This document shows, one piece after another, positions 50,772 to 62,344 of a stretch of DNA of 64,000 nucleotides. The notes beneath the pieces are model-generated. The model was not told the DNA's origin. It saw nothing but the letters and a program-made list of their open reading frames with translations, and searched no databases. A program made the translations under genes and the position numbers. Every line of letters begins with the position of its first letter. Position 1 is the first letter of the stretch. Location: the NCBI GenBank assembly GCA_948099385.1, contig CANUEZ040000117.1, positions 2,714,001 through 2,778,000 of the forward strand, in the 5' to 3' direction. This DNA is from Fasciola hepatica (taxonomy: Eukaryota > Platyhelminthes > Trematoda > Plagiorchiida > Fasciolidae).

Positions 50772-50877
50772 ATATTTTGTGGTTAAGGTGTTTGACTCAC
50801 AATCGTTCACCCCAGGTTCGAGTCCTAGTTGAGACTCGGTGGGTGTGCACTATTGATCATTCCTAACAAGAATGAAA
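50772..50877 (+). mobile_element. tRNA-related SINE, family 4, copy 2
   Basis: About 106 bases. It has the head TTTTGTGGTTAAGGTG (A-box-like), a TTTGACTCACAATCGTTCACC stretch, the B box CAGGTTCGAGTCC at 50,813-50,825, then GACTCGGTGGGTGTGCAC and TCCTAACAAGAATGAAA. It is the inverted partner of copy 1 on its left; together they could fold into a long hairpin in a read-through RNA. Confidence 0.75.
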
Positions 50878-51004
50878 CAACTCTACTTATCTTCTACGGC
50901 TTTCAATGGTTTCAAAGCTCAAACTTTATGACGAATCTCATAGCGTGTAAATATCTACTCCTTTACTATTCGTTTGAGAAACCTCTCATGAATTATCGGT
51001 GAAT

Positions 51005-51395
51005 TACGGCTGTAATCTCATTTGAATAGTTTGGAGTGAGGATGGACGGAGAGTCCATTTTTAGAATCGCACGGTGATTATTCCAAAGAAAATTCTTCGG
51101 TTAATAGACTGACTTTCAGAACGGGGACACATGGTCCCAAGTATTACCTTGCAATATGATTAGTACGGCATTATATCTGAATGACAAGACAAAATTTCTC
51201 CGGAAGAGCGTGACCAGTTTCGCCTTTTTTCGCGTGTCAGATATGCGTACAGCGTACAGCTGTAACTCCAGAGTGGAGTGCTCAATTACGGGGATGATTT
51301 GGCGGAAGATTAACGAGTACGCATACCTGATGAGTGACAACATCCACAAAACCCGTGGTATGCTTCCGGAGAAATTTTGTCCTGTCTTCCAGATA
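51005..51395 (+). repeat. Dispersed repeat family 2, copy 3
   Basis: The longest clear copy of the family at 28,140 and 41,246. It opens TGTAATCTCATTTGAATAG and contains GGACGGAGAGTCCATTTTTAG and TTCAGAACGGGGACACATGG. Further on come ATATCTGAATGACAAGACA and CTGATGAGTGACAACATCC, and finally GTGGTATGCTTCCGGAGAA. A plus-strand frame is open for 97 codons at 51,156-51,449 but is not shared by the other copies, so it is probably fortuitous. Confidence 0.65.
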
Positions 51396-51399
51396 CAGG

Positions 51400-51980
51400 T
51401 ACTACTCGTATTGAAAGTGAATAAATTACCTCAGTTGTTCTCCGGTTAGTATGAGAAAACTACAGTCAACAATGCTAACCAACTGACTCAAGTTATAAGA
51501 GCATTCTTTCAGAGTGTAATCGGAAACACCGCAGATTTTGCTTGTGATTGCCTAGTATTGATCACTGGTATACACGTTCCAATCAAGTGAGGCCAATTGC
51601 TCAGTCGAAACCATGTATTTTCTCTTACTACTCAAACGAGTAAAGTAGTATCCTGAAAACGTCTGCACCGGAACCAACTTCATGATAACGAATGCATAAT
51701 GATAGGGTGTCCGTGAAAATGTTGAACGCTGTCTGTTCCGCTAAGGAAACAGTGACTGATAAGCAAGAGAATATAATGTGACTGACGAGAATCAATGCTT
51801 TCCGTGTCAACACATATACCTGGTGTGCTCACATTGGCGTCTTCGTTTATTGACTTGACTTGGCTCGCAATGCCAATTCGGACCTCTTTATAAGTTTCGA
51901 CAGTCGAACCTACTTTTGGAAAGATACATTTGGGTGGGTATACTGTGTGATTCATTTACAGAAAGTCGAAGGTCATTCGG
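51400..51980. other. No gene recognised
   Basis: Overlapping minus-strand frames of 61 and 91 codons without known domains; nothing else seen. Confidence 0.5.
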
Positions 51981-51983
51981 CGT

Positions 51984-52067
51984 GGCCTCGTAGCTCAGCC
52001 GGTAGAGTATTCGCACTGTTGAAGCGAGGGTGGTGAACGTGCGTGGGCTCGAATCGCGCTGGGGCCT
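51984..52067 (+). mobile_element. tRNA-like element: SINE head or tRNA pseudogene
   Basis: The segment begins GGCCTCG and carries a perfect A box TAGCTCAGCCGG at 51,991-52,002. A B-box-like GGGCTCGAATCGC follows at 52,045-52,057, and it closes with GGGGCCT, which partly pairs with the start as an acceptor stem would. The variable region is longer than a normal tRNA and the anticodon arm does not fold convincingly. It therefore reads as a recently derived SINE head or a tRNA pseudogene. The following CTTTTCACATTTGGATCACC loosely resembles the tail of the 58.7-kb SINE. Confidence 0.6.
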
Positions 52068-52074
52068 AAGACTT

Positions 52075-55000
52075 TTCACATTTGGATCACCAAAAACATT
52101 TTTGTGCCTTATGTTATGGTTCATGTGACTGTATGTAGTTAGCAAAAACTGCACATATCCGCGCGAGGTAGAGAATGGAATGACAACAACTCATCAGTTC
52201 CGTACGTAACGGTACTCAGCTTTTCGGGGCCAATAAATGATCCAAAAATGGTTTCAATGACCTTCATTTGTCAGACTTGCAGGATACTCGGTGGATGAGC
52301 AGCTGCTGTACACAGAACACCTCATTGTTCGGATTTTCTTATTGCCCGCTAGCAGAGAATAAGCTAGTTGTTTTTTTCAGTATATCCAAATGACATACTA
52401 CATTCAAGGTACGAGCGAATGGCAGATACTCAAATCTCTCACAAGATCTCACCATTTGTTATCTAGTAGGAATATATCTTAAGTACACGAACTGAGCATG
52501 GTTGCGCACGTCATTTGACTTCAGCGCTCAATATTCAACCGGAAGATTACATTTTACCTGAAATCCTCAAACGGATGATAATAGAATATGGGGACTTTTC
52601 GGAATATTGTACTTTGTGATAATACTACCGGTGAATGTAGATGTGACCGAGAGTATGGAGCGTATGAAAACTAAGATGGCACGTTTAGAGAGGTATCCAA
52701 AGAGCATATAAAGTCGTGTATGTGTCCAATGGAAATGATGAATAGTTACCATGGAGCACAAGTAAAACAAGAGAATGATCATCGTGAAATATCTTTAGAG
52801 AGCTACCACTATAGAGGGATTGTTCAAAATCATCCGGTGATGCACCTGGAGGACGGATATGTGTGTATATCATAGAAGACGAGCATTTGGTCATACAGAG
52901 TATAGAAATGTATGCTAGCTAACGGACTGATGGACACTTATCACACACGAAAAACCACTATGAGCTAGGTAATTGCGGGCATGGAAATTACACTGAAGAG
53001 GCCAAAGACAAATGAGTACAGGGGACAAATTGTGCAGTTATTTTATTCGTGAATCAGAAATGATAGAGCAAGGAAGATATTTTTATCGAACGGGTTATAA
53101 ATGCCTTCCAATGGGTAGTTTCAATAGGATTGTGCCCAATGTGTGACGGCGTCATCAATAATTTTTTCCAAAATTCCGCGTTCATTTAGATAAGCCATAG
53201 AAGGGCATAGCAGTGTGTTTTCAATAACAACTGCCTAGTTAGCTTGCTGAAAGAGAAGCCAAATAATTCAAACTTTATTAAACATTTTGTTGTATTGTAA
53301 GATAACAATGAATGAAAACGAAGGAAATTAGGGTTTAATAAATGTAACGTACACTCCCAAACTTTAGATAGTTTGGATGTGTCAAATAGATCAACTGTCC
53401 AGGTCCATAATTTTCTGACGAGCGTGTGAGAATCAGTACATTTTGCCGAACGTTGCTCTGAAGAGCTTCGATCGGATGAATGCAAATACCAGGAAAAACA
53501 CCGAATTAGAATGAAAAATGAATTACGTGCTCAGATTGTACGACCAGTCGTTTTTAGGAAAAAACTATCTTAACAACCAGTCTGGTAGAATGAACTGCGT
53601 GACACCTTTTCATGGAAAGTCGAGGTTAATGGATATATGGGATTCCGTACCAAGTGATATCGATTTGGGTGATGATTGAAAGAGTCGTGGATAAATGTTC
53701 TCCGCCTGGATATGCTACTTTTGGTATTTTTTAATACAAAAATTACTGGGACGATTCATTGTATCCATGGCAACGGATTTATTTTCACAGCACATTGACT
53801 CGAGTATGCTGATTGCAATGGGCATTTACAAACGACCTAACGAATAAACAGTTAGCCGCATAATTTTCATTGCCTAAAGCTTCGGCTTAATTATTGCACT
53901 GAACAACAAAGATGAATTGCCTATTTTTGTTCGCGTGAGGTGGGACAATGACCGTTTGAGATAAGGAATCATACTTTATCACAAAGCCTTTTGATAGCCT
54001 GGTTGGTGAGTGACGAAAATATCTACGACCGTGACCAAATATCAATCAATGTTTTTCGTAAAACGTCATGTGTGTGATCACCCGATCAGTTCTCGGTTCT
54101 TCGTTTACGACTGTCATTGGATGAAACCATATTAAATTAACCATTACCTCGTTATCCTTTTTTACTCTGATTACATTGATAAAAGAATTGCTATTGAAAT
54201 TTAAGACTTGAAGCGATTAAACCCCACAGTAAGTTACTGAAACGATGCCAAAACAAATCTAAACACAAGAACAACGACAGTCGTTCGCATGATGAGCACT
54301 GTTGATAACGATTTACCTCAAAACCTGCGTTACAACGAAATGGAGCTCAGACTTTCGTTACGAAACAGGTAATTTGTTCACGTGGATGCTTTACTCGGTG
54401 TCCAATTGGGTGTTGTGTACAATGATGACCGAATCGGTAAAACAATGGTTGCACGCATCTTTTAACTACTTTTTCCTATCGCATATGAATACGCAGTAAA
54501 GTGGTTCTACTATGGTATAGAGTCCGCTGAGTAGGTGCAAACTTTGTTTCTAGGGCTAATTTTCCCTTAATATGATAAGTTGCGGTTAGAAAAACGTTCA
54601 CTTTTGAAGACTTGTCTTAGACGAGGGCGTAAATTTAGTTCATTTTTATTTGCACAGCGAAAAGACAATAAACTGTCCATAGTTCATCAAGATGCTTATT
54701 GATATACCACTTAACGGGTTACCATAATATATGAATGAAAGCCCTAAACATCGAGGCTTAGATAATTTGTATTCAAAACATACTATTCTTTAGTTAAGTG
54801 TGCACAGTGACTGCGGTTTGATATCCGCAAATGATTACATTGCATTTGTCAGGAGATAGTATATTCCCCTGTAGCTAAATTTGATTTCCTCCGCGAGGTC
54901 TGAATTAAAAGTTTAAAATACCACAGACAGACCGTTTGCCGTTTGCACTACTGATTTCCATTCTCACTTTTGTTCCTTAACATCACTCTATAACTATGAT

Positions 55001-58000
55001 TCTCATTACTTGTGCTCGAAGCAGGAAGGTGGGAATCACTGATCGGAGGGAAATCAGACGCTACCCATGCCGATCTATAGCCTGATCTGTGTATGGCTTA
55101 CTTCCGCGTTGTCCAGGAGGTGTGAATAGAAGGAAGACAGGTGAATCGTCATCAAAACACCTCAAAATCTTTGGTTCTCTTGATGAGTGAATCTCCTAGT
55201 CAGAGTGCGATCACCCTTACCCAGCACACGAACTTTGTCAATGCTCAATGAACGTTTTCAACAGCTTGCAGTGCTTCAATCAAGTCGGTTGTAAAACACG
55301 CAAATCCATCAAGCATCACCTCCAAGTGATGAAAGACAACGAGATACCATGGGAAGGTACTTTTGAGTACACTTCATTTGAATATTAGTTCGATTCCATC
55401 CATATGATAAAGCCAGATAATAGTTTAAGTAACAGCAGCTGAATGGATAATCATCAAATCACCCCGTATTCTCGATCTCACGTAGAACTTGCTAACTGTT
55501 TATTCTCTCACAAAGTTCACAATCGACTCCAATCAGCACGGTAATCTGAATTCCACTGAGGTACTTTCATATTTCGTCGGATTCGTTGGCTCATTTCCTG
55601 GAGGGAAGTGAAAAAAGAATTTTATCGTTATCGTTCCTAATAGACAGGGATGAATTTTTATCCAAAACGCTTACGGCACGAAATGATTTCAACAGAAAAC
55701 TCTGTGGGCTCATTAGGAATCTTGAAAAAGCAGTGATCTTGGGCTCTTTTGAGATTCGAGTCAGCAACCCCGCTAGAAGATTACAGTTAGCCAGTAGAGA
55801 CTGAACTGGTAGTTCACATCTTTTTAATGGGACAAGTTAAACTGTGGAAAATGAGAGCCTTGGTTTAGCTAAACAGAATTATAATTGAAAATTCCGGTCC
55901 GTATTGGATAAAAAAGGTTAGACATAAGAGACATATGATCCTCTCAAATTGGTTGGCAATACTCACAATATCTTAGTATGATTATTATTCGAAATGAGAA
56001 GATAGTTTTATTCTTATAGTTTACGTGCAGCAATCTTCCATTAAACTTTGACGTCAACATGGGAACATTACCAAAGCCAATTTTGCCGTCGACTAACTTG
56101 GCACACAATATACAAAAGTAAGAAAGAAACCTGGTCTTCCGAAACGACGAATTTTACTGCACTTTGCTTCGTACATTTTTCGAATAAAACAGTGCAATGA
56201 TAACCAACAGAACTCTATGTTATTTTGGTTCACTTCTGTTCGCTGACTTCTGACGCCTTCCTGAAGGAAAACATTTGTCGCGACTAACACCCGGAACACT
56301 CATATTCGCTTGGGCACGCGTGTGTAGTTCGCATTTCAGTTCCTTGCTGATATTCGTTTTAGATAACTCCCTGGCTTTCATCTCTTTATTCCATATCCCA
56401 ACGACGGTTTCATCATATAGGATGGGAAACATTTTTGCATAAATCTTGTGCAACATGGCGTCGGGTTATCAATTTGATTTTAGTCCTCTTCAAACTAACT
56501 CCCAATAGAATTTTCACTAATCCAGCCTAAATCATTCCTACTGATTCACTCACGCGCCAAACACTCTTCTCAGCGTGATCTATGTGTAGACTCGTATGCT
56601 CACGCACGTGACTTTATAAAAGTAACCTTTTAGTAACATCTAGTTTGCGGTGTCTCGGTTGACCAGACAAAAGTTTTCGAGGTGGAGAGAGGAAATCTCA
56701 AGGCCTAACCAATTCCTCAGAAGCAAACCATTTCCAGTTGATCATCGGCATTTACTTTATACTAGTTTTCCCTTTCTTTAGACAATATGTTTCTGTTATA
56801 TGCAAAGAACTACAAAAATACACTACCAATGTTGTCGATACGGTTACTATTATCATCAGGAATAATGGTAACTCAGCAGAGAGGCTATACGCAGGAGCTT
56901 TGTCGGGTGAATTTATAACGAATCGCCGAGCAATGGGCAAATATCACCAAACCACAGAATAGGAATTCACACAGGTCCTATTGGTTTACTAAAGTCTCTC
57001 TTATAAAAAGGAACTATCCTAAACCAGATATCTACATACAGCAAGGCTATTGTTTGGCATCACCTATCACGTAGCTGCCGTTGGTCTTTGAGTGGTGCAG
57101 ATACATTTAGGAAAGAATAACATGGAAGGGTAGAGAACGTAAGTGGGCTTGACACGGTCTGAGTCAGCATAAAGTACCCCCACAACCCGAAAAGTGTGCT
57201 GCCTTTGCGATACGTTGTGAATATTCACAATAATCCATGTGTGCAATTCTTAATTACGTTTTCGATGCTCCTACATTCTCTGACAGTCATGTGGGTTGCG
57301 CTTCTATTTTGCACCGAAGTTTCATTCTAATTGTTGCTTTTTGTGGGTATTCAAGTGGACATTTATCAAATTACCAATGGAAAGACTGGTAATTGCATTA
57401 TCCACGACTTAATTCAATTTTCCTCATCAGAGCCAACAGAAAACGAACAGAACTTAACCGCTGAACACTTCTAATCCTCCTCGAAAAAGCATTTGAATGT
57501 TACTTTTTGGCTTTTTGTGAAGGAACTATTTGTATATGACTAAAATAACCCAGATTTCTCAGAGCAGTTTTGAGTTTTGCGTTATTTCTCGTGAAGAAAG
57601 CAATCATTTGTTGACAGTAGCAGTCACGTGACCACGACATTCCTACTTGAGTGCGATACCCATTTGTGGGTCACATCAGTGACTTCATGTTCTTCAGGTC
57701 CCGCCAATTGTCTTCAGTTTGTCCTCTAAAATCTACTACTAACAATGAAAATCTTCTTTGGGAAAAGGGACATTTTTTGGAAAACCTTTTGTATTTGTAG
57801 GTAATTTACGTGTTTGTGGTTACTCGCAAGTACATTAGGGAAATGAGATGTATCCTATACGGCTTTTGTTGTTGATGGCTTTCACGTCAGTCTGGAAAGT
57901 CCATTGGATTGCTCCCAGTAATTCGCCCGAGTAGTGTTTCGTGATAATAAAGGCATATGTCATTTTCCCCTCTATCAATAAATAAGCAGTGTGAATAACA

Positions 58001-58670
58001 TGAAAATAAGTCCTTTCAGTATAAATTTCCAGACTTGTGCATATGTGGAAACTCACTGATAGTTTAACTGATAACGAAGAACAGGAAACAAGTCATATCA
58101 AACTTGAGTCACCTTTGTGATTTCCGTAGTTGTTAGGCTTATGGAGATGACTATTGCTTTCGAATAATCCTTGCTAAGCAGCCGTGATGTGCCTACACCA
58201 AGATAATGCCCTCTTTCCATACTTACTTTTTGCATACGGTAGTGATGTTCCTACCAAACAATTAAGACCATTTCTCAAATCTCTGGAAAGCTTTGTGATT
58301 GTTCTAGGCTGTTACACTGGTCCATATCATTTGCTGGGTTCTTGACTATACTCTCTGCATGCACTCCCTGTTCGTTCACCTAGCTTGGTTTCTTTTAAGC
58401 CTACCGTAAGGTGCCGAAAGCGTTTCAGCTACATATCACCTTTAGTAACTCAACAAATTGTGGACAGCTTCTGAATAATGAACTTTCCCAAGTGCTTCGA
58501 CGTCATCTTCAATGCCAACTTACATAACTTTCCTCATTCATGTTCCGTACGCTTACTTTAGCCAACGCTAACTTACGCTATGTTCCACCAGATTTTGACG
58601 TACACAAAGAGCATGAATATATTCATAGAATGTTTAACTAGCACTAGTAGCCTGAATATTATACAATGAA
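52075..58670. other. No gene recognised over 6.6 kb
   Basis: AT-rich, stop-dense sequence. The longest frames are 99 codons minus (53,186-53,485), 88 codons minus (51,888-52,154, overlapping the tRNA-like element), 78 codons minus (56,220-56,456) and 74 codons plus (56,738-56,962). At 52,560-52,900 the plus strand is purine-rich and open in successive frames, which could be a very old coding remnant, but no domain is visible. Confidence 0.45.
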
Positions 58671-58674
58671 AAAC

Positions 58675-58760
58675 CCACTTGTATTTTTCACATCCAAAAA
58701 ACCAAAGCCAGGAGCCGGAATCGAACCGGGGCATCTCTGGATATTCATTTGCATTATTCA
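58675..58760 (-). mobile_element. tRNA-related SINE, family 5, left inverted copy
   Basis: On the minus strand this reads as a SINE whose B box is CCGGTTCGATTCCGG (plus 58,714-58,728), followed by CTGGCTTTGGTTTTTTGGATG and TGAAAAATACAAGTGG. The stretch 58,675-58,729 matches the reverse complement of 58,825-58,879 at 44 of 55 positions by hand count. The B box is close to consensus, so the element derives from a tRNA. Confidence 0.7.
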
Positions 58761-58774
58761 CATCCGACTGGCCA

Positions 58775-58890
58775 TACTGCGATAGTTCAACTGATGAAGC
58801 ATCTGCACAATAAGCGGAATGTCGCCAGTTCAATTCCGGCTAGCGGCTTTGGACCTTCGGATGTGAAGAATGCAAGTGGATTTTCCCTTG
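58775..58890 (+). mobile_element. tRNA-related SINE, family 5, right inverted copy
   Basis: The plus-strand copy has an A-box-like GATAGTTCAACTGATGAAG at about 58,782, a B box CAGTTCAATTCCGG at 58,826-58,839, then CTAGCGGCTTTGGACC and TTCGGATGTGAAGAATGCAAG. It faces the left copy head to head with about 95 bases between the matching arms. A short frame crosses it but is only translation of the repeat. Confidence 0.7.
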
Positions 58891-58894
58891 TACT

Positions 58895-59395
58895 ACGACA
58901 TATTGAACTAACAATGGAAAAACGTATAGTTGAGGAGGTTCCCTCTCTGGTTTCGCAACTGCCTGATGTCTCACTCATGCATTGATAATTGGTTTTCAAA
59001 ATGCGACAGGTAACCGTAACCGAATTTGGGCTTATCTGTCGTTAGAGTTGATCATAAACTTAGGATAGTCAAACCGGTCATCAAATGCCGCAAACAAAAT
59101 TTGCCTAAAAATCCTGTCCACCAGCTCCGCGTTGTTAAACTTATAAGGCTTTTTGACGGTATAAACTAAACATACAGACTCGGGAAAACGCTACTCTTGA
59201 AGCAGCTTGCGAACACAGGCTGTACCTGATACCTATTTTAGTGATTTGTACAGTACACGATAACTGCAAAGACATCACTCACTATAAGAGCCCCAAAGTG
59301 TCTCTGATAAATGAAATCATGTTATTTTCCTGTTATTGTAAAAAAACCATTGTTGCCAGAAAGTGTGACCCGCTGTATACATAAACGTGCATACA
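58895..59395. other. No gene recognised
   Basis: Stop-dense AT-rich sequence leading into the microsatellite cluster; nothing recognised. Confidence 0.5.
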
Positions 59396-59427
59396 TATAC
59401 GCTTGCGTATGTCAGTTCATATATATA

Positions 59428-59476
<49 letters not shown>

Positions 59477-59574
59477 GCTCATGTGTACACGCATGTATAT
59501 GTGCGTATATGTAAACGTATGTATACACAGGTATGTATACATATTAGATTATACGCATGTACTTACGAGTAAAA

Positions 59575-59608
<34 letters not shown>

Positions 59609-59701
59609 ATACCTGCGTATACATGTATATAACCATTTTTAGATATATTTGTATACATGTATGTATATTGACGTATACGTATACAATAATATGCGTCGAT
59701 G

Positions 59702-59737
<36 letters not shown>

Positions 59738-59961
59738 ACAGGCCAACGAAGCATTGCACAGTACTGTGATCGTTGATTTCTTCCGTACCAATGAATTATG
59801 GATTCGTGTATTATGTTTACTAAACAAACGGAACGAAAACCGATGTGAACGGTTTTGCTACAGGGGTATATTTATATGCACGTACACTGAAGTATATTAT
59901 TACAGAATTATGTGTGTTTATGTGTACATATATGTATTTATCATATATATATATGCTTACG

Positions 59962-60032
<71 letters not shown>

Positions 60033-60060
60033 ATGTGTGTGTGTGCACACACATATATTC
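59396..60060. repeat. Compound AT / GT / GTATAC microsatellite cluster
   Basis: About 660 bases dominated by alternating purine-pyrimidine sequence. (AT)n tracts lie at about 59,419-59,472, 59,577-59,606, 59,707-59,733, 59,943-59,954 and 59,966-60,022. The last runs into (GT)n at 60,022-60,044 and then CACACACATATA. Between them are GTATGTATACAC-type units, apparently decayed from the same tracts. All open frames here (Ile-Tyr repeats) are translations of the microsatellite. The GT-to-CA switch can form a hairpin or Z-DNA. Confidence 0.9.
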
Positions 60061-60061
60061 C

Positions 60062-60460
60062 CACATGGAAACCGAACGAATCACGGCTCTCAGTAGCTGG
60101 ATGGACTGCACTGGAGCTCTTTAGGTATAGTATGACTTCTACGACAGCTAAACATGCGAACCACCCACATCTAGTAGCCTATGAAACAAGCGTCGAACCA
60201 AAAGTTTCGACGTGTGCAGAAAGACAAAGAAAACGCGGTGAGGTGAATGGTCAATTTTTTATTTTAGAATTTCATCTTCGAGAGGGTAATGACGTGAACC
60301 AAAAACCAACTGGATAGTTCCAGCCGGAAAATGTTTATGCTCGGCATCTCTGAGGGGATCTAAGGAATTACGGAGTTCCTCATTGCTCGACTGAGTGATT
60401 CATTCGCCGAAGACGCGACTGAGGATTTATCCTCTCCCCGCTCTCTTGCTGGTTTCAAAC
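60062..60460. other. Spacer 3' of the MULE remnant, nothing recognised
   Basis: Higher complexity resumes here. The plus-strand frame that continues out of the microsatellite to 60,317 has no recognisable domain. If the transposon has a terminal inverted repeat it should lie in or near this block, but none was found by eye. Confidence 0.4.
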
Positions 60461-60464
60461 TTAG

Positions 60465-62340
60465 TGTACCCGAAAACTGCTTAAGGCTCCAGCAATATCC
60501 TTCCACAAGTCCTCGCTTACTGACAACTTTTCACTGAGACGAATTCTCTCCGAAGTTTCTACTGCCGTTGCTTGCATTAGCACAGGCTAGGCAAGAGTGT
60601 ACGAGCTGCCCGTCTCCGTCGCTGAACGATCAACAGGTAGCCTGTCTAAGCCAAACTCAATGACGGTGGCAACAGCAACAATGTGGCTGCATGGTAACAA
60701 CCACGGCTTAAAAAAGGGACAAGTGCAGTCTGGATTTGTCCCCATGGTTACCATAACCGCACAGGCCCGCACACAGGGCACACTGCAACGACCAGACTGA
60801 GGACTGACATCTCGGACGACATGCCTACTTAGGAGCTTTTGTACGGCTTCACGGGCAAAGCTAGTAAGCCGTCCAAGGTAACTGGAGTACGTCTGCAACC
60901 CAGTTGCTGACTTAAAAGAACCAACTAATTGCTTCCCAATTCGTCTGCGTCTGATTTCTTCCAACTCCTCAGATGGCCTCAGGATCCGGGCAAAGATGTC
61001 CACCAGGGAGGATGCGGAGGATAACCCTGCCTTCAAATATCTATTTTCATCTTCGACCCTATTAGCTGTGGAAGTCCCGAATGAGGTCACTCAACTGACG
61101 CTATAGGCAGCTTACATTCCTTCATACGGCTACCACTTCCAACTTAGATGAGCAAATGCCGCGGGGCTGAGAATGGCAACTGCAACCTTGAACTTATCGA
61201 AAATCACCTTTGTAGACGAGTAAACAGTGTTCCGTCTCCACTGATGGATGCACCATTTGTCGTTTATAGTTACACAACTCAACTGAAAGCAGTGCTTCTT
61301 CACATCACGAAGCATGTGAGACCGACAAAACAGTATCCGAGATTCCGGGTATGACTCCCCAAAATGCGGAATACTCAGCAAGGCTGCGATCTACAACGAT
61401 GGTTTTCGGACTAACAGTCACTGGAAGCGCCCCTTTCATTTCCTTAATGGCACGACGGTAACTAACGCCACTCTCATTTGTAAGAATGGCGTGGAAAAAA
61501 GACCTACCCAAACCGCTCTCACCTATCGACATGGCATACCATATTACGTACCCCCCCCCCCCTCCCCTGCCGGTTTGACTGACGCTTTGCATCAGCCCGC
61601 ACCACCTCACAATACCTAGCCACCAACAGTTTAACTGAATGGGGCACGTAGATAACGTACTTCACAGTCCCGTCCTATGACACGATACGCAAATCACCCT
61701 TGCCTTCCACCATCTCCTTTATCTTCAGTGCATCCGACCGCGCATCGAGATGCTCTTGCCTAGCCCTTATAGGGTGCACATCTCTTACCGTAAACAACCT
61801 GTTTAAATTGTTCCGACAGTAAGTAAATATTTCACCAGCATTGTGAAAAGTTACCATTATTCTGGCAACCTCCGTCTCTGATCTACAGTCCGTCTCCCAT
61901 TCTTATCATACATCTTGTCATTGAACAGATGAAAGTTGTAATTATGCAGCAGACCCTTGTGCATCAACTTGTACTGAGATCCGACAGCACGGAAAATGAC
62001 AAATGCAGGACAACGGGTATTAAGGTATCTGGGGAACTGTTACATATCAGCATTACAACACTCACCTTGTGGCCGCCATTTGAGGCCTCCTGTTGTGAAA
62101 GCAACAGTACTTTACACGACAATAAGGAAACGATTTCGGAAAGGCACCGGGATGCGTGTGCAGCCACTTTGAACCACTTTCACTATCATAAATATAAAAA
62201 GAAGTTGACTTTTCCCTCTGAAAGACTTGGGTACACATTACGAACCAAACGGGCGAACGTTCCAAAACCTTCGACCACAGTGGCACCTGCAGCACCGGAC
62301 GCCATTTACGGCCAACTGCAGTGATAACCTTGATCACAAA
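60465..62340 (-). pseudogene. MULE-type transposase with SWIM zinc finger, degenerate
   Basis: On the minus strand the domains of a Mutator-like transposase follow in order. At 62,200-61,900 there is a FAR1/WRKY-GCM1-like zinc region with CPAFVIFRAVGSQYKLMHKG and LLHNYNFH. At about 61,650-61,590, LVARYCEVVRADAKRQSNRQG sits where the first catalytic aspartate lies. At 61,555-61,385, YVIWYAMSIGESG, LTNES and TIVVDRSLAEYSAF cover the second aspartate block. At about 61,340, RILFCRSHMLRDVKKH is the CxxH block. At 61,087-60,990, STANRVEDENRYLKAG is the linker. At 60,735-60,680, CTCPFFKPWLLPCSHI is a complete SWIM finger (CxC…CxH). The last 167 codons (61,090-60,587) are open; the rest changes frame at least four times. 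A C12 run at 61,551-61,562 marks one break. Residues after the first stop (ERIRLSEKLSVSEDLWK) extend the remnant to about 60,465. Living MULEs cut and paste DNA; this copy cannot encode a whole enzyme. Confidence 0.85.
61551..61562 (+). repeat. C12 homopolymer
   Basis: Twelve consecutive C residues, then T and more C, inside the MULE remnant. It reads as poly-glycine on the minus strand and coincides with a change of reading frame, so slippage is a likely cause of that break. Sequencing error is also possible. Confidence 0.9.
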
Positions 62341-62344
62341 GCTT

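Noticed and set aside
50646..50825. Two B-box strings considered as tRNA genes
   Set aside because: The heads do not fold as tRNAs, and the shared flanking bodies show they are inverted copies of a SINE.
59754..60317. 187-codon plus-strand open frame, the longest in the window
   Set aside because: Most of it is Ile-Tyr repetition from the (AT)n microsatellite, which contains no stop codons; the tail has no known domain.
61929..62324. 131-codon plus-strand open frame
   Set aside because: It is antisense to the zinc region of the MULE remnant, which shows recognisable motifs on the minus strand.
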